5,057 nucleotides of DNA from Spirochaetales bacterium (GTDB lineage Bacteria; Spirochaetota; Spirochaetia; JABMQR01): positions 1 to 5,057 of the forward strand of contig JAGLNY010000273.1 in assembly GCA_023139255.1 (NCBI GenBank), written 5' to 3'. Both the position numbers and the translations under genes were made by a program. Numbering within the stretch: position 1 is the stretch's first letter; each line of letters opens with the position of its first letter. The notes beneath the pieces were generated by a model. That model was not told the origin of the DNA, made no database searches, and saw only the letters and a list, made by a program, of their open reading frames with translations. Shown in pieces: positions 1 to 4,896 of the stretch.

Positions 1-501
1 AATTTGGGTAATATATCCGTTGAGGGAGAACTGGGAACCGTCTCCGGTGTGGAAGACCAGGTAATAGTGGCTGATGATGAAGCAGCCCTTTGTGACCCGG
101 ACGCTGCTGTGAGCTTTGTGAAAGAGACTGGGGTAGATATCTTTGCGCCTGCTATTGGCACGGCCCATGGAATCTACAAGACCGAGAATCCGAAGCTCGA
201 CATGGAGAGGCTCGAGACAATAGCCGGGCTCATCAATGGGAAGACTTTAACTACGCCGCTGGTTATTCACGGTGGAACCGGCCTTAAGCCGGATGTAGTC
301 AAAAAGCTGGTTTCCCTTGGCGGATCTAAATTCAATGTCTCTACCGATTTGAAACACGCCCTGATCGATTCTACTTTTGACCATATTTCAGCAAACAGGG
401 ACCAATACAATCCGGGCAAGATTGATGAGGCTGTAAGAAAGGCAGTTAAGGAACGCATCAACTACTGGATTGATCTTTTTGGCTGTGCAGGTAAAGCCTG
501 A
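1..501 (+). CDS. Class II (zinc) ketose-bisphosphate aldolase, C-terminal part (5' end outside window)
   Basis: This is the C-terminal 166 residues of a fructose/tagatose-bisphosphate-type class II aldolase, which reversibly cleaves a ketose 1-phosphate into dihydroxyacetone phosphate (DHAP) and an aldehyde in the cytosol. Visible family motifs, numbered from the first base, are SVEGELG (6-12, with the metal-site glutamate), APAIGTAHGIYK (49-60, zinc-ligand His56), LVIHGGTGL (87-95, zinc-ligand His90) and KFNVSTDLK (110-118, DHAP-phosphate binding). The reading frame is open to base 1. The TTG at 4-6 lies inside the conserved core and is not a start, so about 120 N-terminal residues are missing. 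The stop is TGA at 499-501. It is the first visible gene of an operon with the aminotransferase (67 bp downstream) and the HAD phosphatase. The family is secure. The substrate (fructose-, tagatose- or deoxyketogluconate-phosphate, or another DHAP adduct) cannot be read from this fragment. Confidence 0.93.
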   Translation, partial: NLGNISVEGELGTVSGVEDQVIVADDEAALCDPDAAVSFVKETGVDIFAPAIGTAHGIYKTENPKLDMERLETIAGLINGKTLTTPLVIHGGTGLKPDVVKKLVSLGGSKFNVSTDLKHALIDSTFDHISANRDQYNPGKIDEAVRKAVKERINYWIDLFGCAGKA

Positions 502-519
502 CCGACAAGCTTTAGTAGA

Positions 520-536
520 TAAGGTCCGAGACCTTA
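520..536. repeat. Perfect 7-bp hairpin between aldolase and aminotransferase genes
   Basis: TAAGGTC (520-526) and GACCTTA (530-536) are perfect inverted repeats separated by CGA. They lie in the 67-bp gap between the aldolase stop and the aminotransferase start. No T-run follows, so this is not an intrinsic terminator. It could be an mRNA processing or stability stem, or a palindromic protein-binding site. The structure is seen directly; its function is unknown. Confidence 0.5.
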
Positions 537-552
537 CAAACAAATATACTTT

Positions 553-558
553 AAGGAG
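553..558 (+). promoter_or_regulatory. Ribosome binding site fixing the aminotransferase start
   Basis: AAGGAG ends 10 bases before the ATG at 569. It favours that ATG over the longer open frame reaching back to 470, whose extra 33 codons overlap the aldolase gene and resemble no aminotransferase N-terminus. Confidence 0.85.
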
Positions 559-568
559 TTGTTTTTTA

Positions 569-1669
569 ATGAAGAAGATTGAAGATTATTTTGTACCCTG
601 GATAAAGGGGATAGAAATGTATATTTCTCCCCACATTGAAATGGCCTGGGAAGATAGGAACTTACACCGCATGATGTCCAACGAGAACCCTCACCAACCA
701 TCGGAAAAAGTACTGGCAGCAATCAATAAATACGGTAAAATGGCCAACCGCTATTCTGACACTGGAAGTGTTGTACGTACAAAGATTGCTGAACTCAATG
801 GTTTGGCCGGTCCTGAGAATGTAATGCTCGGTAATGGAACCAGTGAAGTCTATGATATGATGTGGCGGAGTTTCCTTGCACCCGGGGATGAACTAATTCA
901 GCATACACCCTGTTTCGGCATCTATAAACTGCGCTGTAACATTTTAGGCGGAAAACTGGTATCTGTGCCCATGATCTATGAAGAGGGCCAGCTTCTTTTT
1001 GACCCTGACGCGATTATTAAAGCGGTAACTCCAAAAACCAAGTTAATTGTTATTGCCAATCCCAATAATCCTACCGGCAATTTTATGGCTGAAAAAGATT
1101 TTCGCAGAATTGCTGATCTGGGGATACCTTTTGTTGTGGATGAAGCCTATAAGGAATATAGCGGGCTGGAAGATTCAATGGTAAAATTAATCAAGGATTA
1201 TAAGAATGTGCTGGTTACCAGAACCCTTTCCAAGGCATATGGCCTGGCAGGCTTGAGATTCGGCTATATGCTGGGCAACAAAGAGGTTGTATCTCAAATT
1301 TCAGCAACACTTATTCCCTGGAATGTGGGTACTATTCCGATGTGGGCAGCCCTGGCTGCTTTAGAGGATACCGAAGGCCTGGCTATGAGAGTAAAATTCA
1401 ACAATGATCAGGTTGCCTATATTGAGAAAGAACTGGGTGCTGTTCCCGGGATGACTGTGTTCCATGCCCGCGGCAATTATATACTCTTTGATGCAAAAGG
1501 CACCGGTAAGAAGGGTGATGATATAGTAGCTTATGTTCAGGAAAAGGGTATTATCTTAAGACCACAGAATCCAATGTACGATAGTGATGGTTTCTTCAGA
1601 GTTACTATCGGTACTGCAGAAGAGAACAGAATGACGGTTGAGTCTATTAAGGAATACTGCGCTAAATAA
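569..1669 (+). CDS. HisC-like PLP-dependent class I/II aminotransferase
   Basis: This 366-residue cytosolic fold-type I PLP enzyme is closest in motifs to histidinol-phosphate aminotransferase (HisC), and its length is normal for that family. Visible motifs are GNGTSE (88-93, cofactor phosphate loop), NPNNPTG (164-170), VVDEAYKEY (189-197, Asp191 for the pyridine nitrogen), TRTLSKAYGLAGLRFGY (217-233, Schiff-base Lys222 and phosphate-binding Arg230) and FFRVTIGT (342-349, Arg344). In HisC the last arginine holds the substrate phosphate. It sits 67 bp after the aldolase gene and 11 bp before the HAD phosphatase gene, so it is almost certainly co-transcribed with them. No other histidine gene is present, so a role in histidine synthesis is doubtful. 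A HisC-like enzyme aminating a different ketone phosphate fits the context better, but this is inference. The start is set by the AAGGAG at 553-558. The PLP chemistry is secure; the substrate is not known. Confidence 0.92.
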   Translation: MKKIEDYFVPWIKGIEMYISPHIEMAWEDRNLHRMMSNENPHQPSEKVLAAINKYGKMANRYSDTGSVVRTKIAELNGLAGPENVMLGNGTSEVYDMMWRSFLAPGDELIQHTPCFGIYKLRCNILGGKLVSVPMIYEEGQLLFDPDAIIKAVTPKTKLIVIANPNNPTGNFMAEKDFRRIADLGIPFVVDEAYKEYSGLEDSMVKLIKDYKNVLVTRTLSKAYGLAGLRFGYMLGNKEVVSQISATLIPWNVGTIPMWAALAALEDTEGLAMRVKFNNDQVAYIEKELGAVPGMTVFHARGNYILFDAKGTGKKGDDIVAYVQEKGIILRPQNPMYDSDGFFRVTIGTAEENRMTVESIKEYCAK

Positions 1670-1680
1670 GGGAGAAACAA

Positions 1681-2442
1681 ATGGCGGAAATAAAGGCACT
1701 GATTTTTGATCAGGATGGTGTAATTATAGACACTGAAAGAGACGGCCACCGTGTAGCTTTCAATAAAACATTCAAGGAGTTTGGTTTCAATTTTGAATGG
1801 GATGTAGATTATTACCATGACCTTCTTCAGATTGCTGGTGGAAAAGAGAGGATGCGTCACCACCTGCATTCCAAAGGCTTTGGAAAAGAGATTAAACCGG
1901 ACGAAGAAAATGAACTGATTAAGAAACTGCATAAAAGAAAAACCGAGATCTTTATAGAACTGATAAAAGAGGGTTCCCTCCCATTGCGACCCGGTGTAAA
2001 ACGGATCATGAAAGAGGCTGTTGCAAAGGGGCTCAGGATTGGTGTTTGTACCACATCCAACGAAAAAGCTGCCGAGGCAGTAGCTTATGGAATTCTGAAG
2101 GAAATCAAATTCGAATTTGTATTGGCCGGAGATGTTGTAAAAAAGAAGAAACCTGATCCCGAGATCTATCTCCTGGGATTGAAGACCGGGAATTTAAAGC
2201 CTGAGGAGTGTATAGTCTTTGAGGATTCTAAAAACGGTGTTACTGCTGCCAAAGCTGCAGGCATGAATATTGTAGTTACCACCAACGTATACACAGAAAA
2301 AGAAGACTTGAGCGCAGGGGATATTATTGTCACCTGTCTCGGCGATTTAGATGGCGAAAAGGGAGAGCTTAAACAGGGAGGACAGGGCATCGAATATAAT
2401 GGTGTACTGAGCTTAGAGCAATTAATAACCGTTTTTTCCTGA
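1681..2442 (+). CDS. HAD phosphatase of the CbbY type (xylulose-1,5-bisphosphate phosphatase-like)
   Basis: This 253-residue HAD-superfamily hydrolase (beta-phosphoglucomutase/CbbY branch with an alpha-helical cap) removes phosphate from a phosphosugar through an aspartyl-phosphate. Motif I is FDQDGVIID (9-17, nucleophile Asp10 and acid/base Asp12), followed by DGHRVAFN (21-28). The cap carries GGKERM (53-58). Motif II is CTTSNEKA (123-130), motif III is AGDVVKKKKPDP (149-160, Lys157), and motif IV is FEDSKNGVTAAKAAGM (180-195, Glu181/Asp182 for Mg). As I recall them, the TERDGHR, GGKERM, LPLRPGV and TSNEKA blocks are hallmarks of CbbY proteins, which destroy the Rubisco inhibitor xylulose 1,5-bisphosphate. 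No Rubisco gene is in view, so a related ketose or aminopolyol phosphate may be the real substrate. The start ATG follows an AGGGAG ribosome site overlapping the aminotransferase stop, with a 6-base spacer. It is the last gene of the operon, with a terminator about 30 bp downstream. Confidence 0.88.
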   Translation: MAEIKALIFDQDGVIIDTERDGHRVAFNKTFKEFGFNFEWDVDYYHDLLQIAGGKERMRHHLHSKGFGKEIKPDEENELIKKLHKRKTEIFIELIKEGSLPLRPGVKRIMKEAVAKGLRIGVCTTSNEKAAEAVAYGILKEIKFEFVLAGDVVKKKKPDPEIYLLGLKTGNLKPEECIVFEDSKNGVTAAKAAGMNIVVTTNVYTEKEDLSAGDIIVTCLGDLDGEKGELKQGGQGIEYNGVLSLEQLITVFS

Positions 2443-2471
2443 AATAATAAGTTAGGCTGTTACTAAATGAG

Positions 2472-2511
2472 GGGTCCGAAGCAGAATTACTCTGTTTTCG
2501 GACCCTTTTTT
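2472..2511 (+). terminator. Rho-independent terminator of the aldolase/aminotransferase/phosphatase operon
   Basis: A 9-bp perfect stem GGGTCCGAA (2472-2480) / TTCGGACCC (2497-2505) can extend inward through CAGA/TCTG (2482-2485 / 2491-2494) and is followed by six T residues (2506-2511). It lies 29 bp after the phosphatase stop. Read on the minus strand, the same hairpin is followed by CTCATTTAG rather than a T-run, so it should act poorly for phnX transcripts. No separate minus-strand terminator was seen in the 141-bp convergent spacer (2443-2583). Confidence 0.9.
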
Positions 2512-2583
2512 ATTGTGCGCTGTTGATATCAGTTATATACGCACTGGAGAAGGTTTTGATTATCTGTGTCAAGTTCGTGATTT

Positions 2584-3516
2584 TTAATCCCAAGGGTTCT
2601 CTCCATTTTCGAGTCGTCTATTGATATCTTCTACGACTGCAGGTAAATCTCTTAAATCATCAATCACATAATGAGCTCCGCCTTCTACAATAAGTTTTTC
2701 TTTGGCAGCCTGCTCCTTTTTTTGTAATTCATCCGCTGATAGTGTTTTAGCAACAGCATAACTATCTACAACGTAGTTACTCCATTTTGATACACCTACG
2801 GTCCAGCACATTGGAAATCCCTCTCCGGTTCCTGAAACAGTATCATCAACCTTTACAGTTAAACGCATAGCTTTAGCGACATTTTTTACACCCATTCTTT
2901 CAAGATTCTTTAGAACCATAAAGGGCATAGGTCGTGGTGCTTCAGCTTCATCACCGGCTACAGAAGTATCAGGGACAAATCCCTGGGGAGCGGCCCCTTC
3001 CAGTAAAATATCAAGCATTGAGCGCATAAAGCCAGTGGTCACTCCTAATTTTATACCATCTTTCTGGAAATCCTTTGTAACTTCTGAAACTCCAGGAAGT
3101 AATGTGGAATAACTCCCATTTCGTAGAATATCCAGTTGTTTAGGAACAAATATCTTAAACATAGCATCAGCATCTTTCTGATCGGGATATTTATTGTGTA
3201 CAGTTTTCCACTTCTCTCTTATACTTGGCATTTCTGTCAGTTGTTTGATATGCAGGTCTTTTCTGAGCCCCATTGGTACCCTGGCCTCCTGCATTGTAAT
3301 GTCTACACCAAAATCTTTAAAAACTTCAACAAAAACTATTGCCGGGGCATCCACATACCTATCCATGGTAGTCCCTGAACAGTCCAGCATAACAAATGAT
3401 ACAGTTTTGCCATTGCTGTCATTTTCCAGCATTTGGAACTGTTTCGCTTCCTTACGAACATCCTGAGGAACTTTTCCTACAGATGAAAGTGATTTAATTA
3501 CAGAATCGTTAGACAT
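2584..3516 (-). CDS. phnX: Phosphonoacetaldehyde hydrolase (phosphonatase), divergent HAD enzyme
   Basis: The protein has 310 residues. Family reaction: phosphonoacetaldehyde + water gives acetaldehyde + phosphate, through a Schiff-base lysine and an aspartate nucleophile. Motif I is LDCSGTTMD (44-52, Asp45). It has Ser47 where most HAD phosphatases have a second Asp, as expected since PhnX has Ala there. EARVPMGLRKDLHIKQLTEMP (78-97) aligns with the PhnX cap block and keeps the Schiff-base lysine (Lys86) and active-site histidine (His89). TTGF (160-163), APRPMPFM (193-200, Arg195) and KVDDTVSG (222-229, Asp225) complete the site, and EGGAHYVIDDL (278-288) matches the PhnX C-terminus. Differences from the Bacillus cereus enzyme, from memory, are Val55 for Cys22, Phe163 for Tyr128 and Gly229 for Asp190. 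About 33 extra residues precede the HAD domain. It is the second gene after phnW, 40 bp away, which strongly supports the assignment. A variant substrate remains possible. Confidence 0.85.
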   Translation of the reverse strand: MSNDSVIKSLSSVGKVPQDVRKEAKQFQMLENDSNGKTVSFVMLDCSGTTMDRYVDAPAIVFVEVFKDFGVDITMQEARVPMGLRKDLHIKQLTEMPSIREKWKTVHNKYPDQKDADAMFKIFVPKQLDILRNGSYSTLLPGVSEVTKDFQKDGIKLGVTTGFMRSMLDILLEGAAPQGFVPDTSVAGDEAEAPRPMPFMVLKNLERMGVKNVAKAMRLTVKVDDTVSGTGEGFPMCWTVGVSKWSNYVVDSYAVAKTLSADELQKKEQAAKEKLIVEGGAHYVIDDLRDLPAVVEDINRRLENGENPWD

Positions 3517-3523
3517 AAATAAA

Positions 3524-3529
3524 CTCCTT
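3524..3529 (-). promoter_or_regulatory. Ribosome binding site fixing the phnX start
   Basis: On the minus strand AAGGAG lies 7 bases before the ATG at 3516. It supports the long N-terminus over internal methionines such as Met29 (ATG at 3430-3432), which would give a more usual phosphonatase length. Confidence 0.85.
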
Positions 3530-3540
3530 AATTATTATTA

Positions 3541-3554
3541 GCCTTTTCAAAGGC
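3541..3554 (-). repeat. Short hairpin in the phnW-phnX spacer
   Basis: GCCTT and AAGGC form a 5-bp stem with a 4-base loop, or a 6-bp stem with a 2-base loop, just after the phnW stop codon and 12 bases before the phnX ribosome site. An A/T-rich stretch follows but no clean T-run. It may stabilise the upstream message or slightly reduce read-through into phnX. The evidence is weak. Confidence 0.35.
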
Positions 3555-3556
3555 AG

Positions 3557-4678
3557 TTAAGACAGTGAAATATTCAATTCTTCTACGCTTGCTTTAATCG
3601 CATTTAACAGATTGTGCACATCGGCTTTGAATATCCTGCCGATATTTCCAATTCTAAAACAGTCTGCATTGCTTACCTTTCCCGGATAGATAACTATATC
3701 TTTATCTCCTAAAGATTTAATGAAAGCAGTAAAATCAAAACCAGATTCCGGATATCTGAAAGAGGTGATTATGTACCCCCTGGCTTCCTTTGGAAGGTAG
3801 GTTTTGAATCCCATAGATTCCATGCCTCTTATAAGGGTTTCATAATTCTCTATGTACCTGCCGGCCCGTCCTTCTACTCCGCCTTCCTCAATTAACTCTC
3901 TTATTGCCTGAGCAAATGCCAGAATCGAGTGGGTAGGGGGGGTAAAACGGAACTGGCCGTTTTTTTCAAGTCCCTTCCATTGAGCATATAAATCAAGGAC
4001 AATGCTACGGGAAAACGATTTTATTTTTTCCAGAGAATTATAATTGGCAATTATAAAGCTGAAACCGGGAACTCCTTCGATACATTTGTTGGCAGATGAA
4101 ACCAGATAATCGATCTTGGATTTTTCAATATCAATCGGTACAGCACCAAAACTGCTCATGGCATCTACAAAAAAGACTTTTCGCCGTTTTCCTACCAGAA
4201 CACCGATTTCTTCGATAGGATTGAACATTCCGGTTGATGTTTCGCAATGAACAATACCTACATTGCTTATATCCGGGTTTTTATCCAGAGCCTCGGCAAC
4301 GTCCTGAGGGACCGGTACCTGGTCTTCGGCATATTTCAGGATTTCGTACTGTAAATTCAGAGTTTTTACAATCTGCGCCAGCCTATGACCGTAGGCCCCG
4401 TTTACAATTACCAGCCATCCGCCGTCATCAGGTGTAGTACTGGATATTACAGATTCAATACCGAAGGTACCGCTTCCCTGCATAAGGATTGCTTCGTATC
4501 CCTTATTGCTGACTCCTCCCAGCTCCAGGAGTTTGTCGCGAATCCATTGTACGGTCGAAATAAATTCAATGTCCCGGGATCCTAAATCGCGAAGCATTGC
4601 CTGTTTCACAGTGTTACTTGTGGTAAGGGGTCCCGGAGTAAATAGTATTTTATCTTTCCATCCTGGAATTTTAGTCAT
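3557..4678 (-). CDS. phnW: 2-aminoethylphosphonate--pyruvate transaminase
   Basis: This 373-residue cytosolic class V (fold-type I) PLP enzyme converts 2-aminoethylphosphonate + pyruvate to phosphonoacetaldehyde + alanine, the first step of AEP breakdown. Numbering from the chosen start, FTPGPLTTS (13-21) is the family N-terminal signature. Further motifs are MQGSGTFGIES (66-76, cofactor loop), HCETSTGMFNPI (144-155), VDAMSSFGAVPID (171-183, Asp172), SSANKCIEGVPGF (194-206, Schiff-base Lys198), DLYAQW (229-234) and YPGKVSNADCFRIGNIG (331-347, Arg342). Lys198, Asp172 and Arg342 fall within a few residues of Lys194, Asp168 and Arg340 of Salmonella PhnW. The open frame extends to 4747, but those 23 codons cover the promoter, so ATG 4678 is the better start. 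The ribosome site is weak (AGTAAG at best). phnX follows after 40 bp. The motif match along the whole length makes this one of the safest calls here. Confidence 0.95.
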   Translation of the reverse strand: MTKIPGWKDKILFTPGPLTTSNTVKQAMLRDLGSRDIEFISTVQWIRDKLLELGGVSNKGYEAILMQGSGTFGIESVISSTTPDDGGWLVIVNGAYGHRLAQIVKTLNLQYEILKYAEDQVPVPQDVAEALDKNPDISNVGIVHCETSTGMFNPIEEIGVLVGKRRKVFFVDAMSSFGAVPIDIEKSKIDYLVSSANKCIEGVPGFSFIIANYNSLEKIKSFSRSIVLDLYAQWKGLEKNGQFRFTPPTHSILAFAQAIRELIEEGGVEGRAGRYIENYETLIRGMESMGFKTYLPKEARGYIITSFRYPESGFDFTAFIKSLGDKDIVIYPGKVSNADCFRIGNIGRIFKADVHNLLNAIKASVEELNISLS

Positions 4679-4706
4679 TTTGTTTGTACTTACTATTTTA
4701 TAGTTA

Positions 4707-4728
4707 ATTGTATAAACAAATATACAAT
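4707..4728. promoter_or_regulatory. Candidate GntR/HutC operator over the phnW -10 box
   Basis: ATTGTATA (4707-4714) and TATACAAT (4721-4728) form a perfect 8-bp inverted repeat with a 6-base spacer. Nested within it, TTGTATAAACAA (4708-4719) contains GTATAAAC, which fits the GTnTAnAC core known for HutC-subfamily GntR regulators. The site covers the phnW -10 hexamer and predicted start of transcription, where binding would repress. The likely binder is the divergent GntR protein. The symmetry is seen directly; the binding is inferred. Confidence 0.75.
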
Positions 4729-4747
4729 AGAGAATTTTATTTGTCAA
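4719..4747 (-). promoter_or_regulatory. Sigma-70-type promoter of phnWX
   Basis: On the minus strand a perfect -35 TTGACA (4747-4742) is followed by exactly 17 bases and a -10 TATATT (4724-4719, 5 of 6 consensus). Transcription should begin near 4712, giving a leader of about 34 bases before the phnW ATG at 4678. The -10 lies inside the inverted-repeat operator. Confidence 0.85.
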
Positions 4748-4857
4748 GATTATTATGCAAAAAATCTTTTGGTAAGCTTTTTTCTACTGGAATTTCCATA
4801 TTTCAGTATCTTTTAGAGTTCTTAATTGTAAAAATCTGTGTTTTAAGTAAATAAATC
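4748..4857. other. A/T-rich divergent spacer without a gene
   Basis: This stretch lies between the phnW -35 box and the GntR -35 box. It is strongly A/T-rich and apart from the degenerate TAATTGTA copy at 4823-4835 shows no coding frame, RNA gene or strong hairpin. It may serve as flexible DNA between the two operators. Confidence 0.5.
4823..4835 (+). repeat. Degenerate third copy of the TAATTGTA element
   Basis: TAATTGTAAAAAT matches the TAATTGTATAWAC element of the two operators at 11 of 13 positions but lacks the closing AC half. It lies between them in the divergent spacer. It could be an auxiliary half-site or chance in A/T-rich DNA. Confidence 0.25.
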
Positions 4858-4886
4858 TTGTGATTAAATATCTAATTGTATATACT
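4858..4886 (+). promoter_or_regulatory. Promoter of the GntR regulator gene
   Basis: A -35 TTGTGA (4858-4863, 4 of 6 consensus) is followed by 17 bases and a -10 TATACT (4881-4886, 5 of 6). Transcription should begin near 4893, only a few bases before the ATG at 4897, which implies a leaderless or nearly leaderless message. The -10 overlaps the second candidate operator. Confidence 0.6.
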
Positions 4887-4887
4887 A
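4873..4887. promoter_or_regulatory. Second candidate GntR/HutC operator, over the regulator's own -10 box
   Basis: TAATTGTATATACTA contains the perfect 8-bp palindrome GTATATAC (4878-4885), which fits the HutC-subfamily core GTnTAnAC. It shares TAATTGTATAWAC with the phnW operator in the same orientation, exactly 168 bp away. Its place across the -10 box of the regulator promoter suggests autorepression. Confidence 0.6.
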
Positions 4888-4896
4888 GCTCTTGAT

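Noticed and set aside
538..549. 12-base match AAACAAATATAC shared with the phnW operator (4714-4725)
   Set aside because: It lacks the TTGTATA half and the GTnTAnAC core, and one such match is expected by chance between A/T-rich stretches in 5 kb.
470..568. Longer start for the aminotransferase at 470
   Set aside because: The extra frame overlaps the aldolase gene and the hairpin, uses a non-ATG start and has no family similarity. The AAGGAG before 569 decides the start.
569..1669. Calling the aminotransferase hisC outright
   Set aside because: The motifs are HisC-like, but no other histidine gene is present and the operon partners are sugar-phosphate enzymes, so the gene symbol would overstate the evidence.
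1537..1932. 131-codon open frame on the minus strand
   Set aside because: It is antisense to the end of the aminotransferase and the start of the phosphatase, both with clear motifs, and its own translation shows no recognisable domain.
2566..2571. TTGACA on the minus strand just after phnX
   Set aside because: No -10-like hexamer lies at the expected spacing (CTCCAG is found there), and there is no gene for it to serve.
3136..3466. Two overlapping plus-strand open frames inside phnX
   Set aside because: Both lie antisense to a gene with conserved phosphonatase motifs and have no ribosome site or domain.
4234..4703. Three plus-strand open frames antisense to phnW
   Set aside because: PhnW is conserved along its whole length on the other strand, and these peptides show no family features.
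4679..4747. Longer start for phnW at 4747
   Set aside because: These 23 codons cover the perfect -35/-10 promoter and operator, and the encoded peptide does not resemble PhnW N-termini. The family signature begins just after the ATG at 4678.
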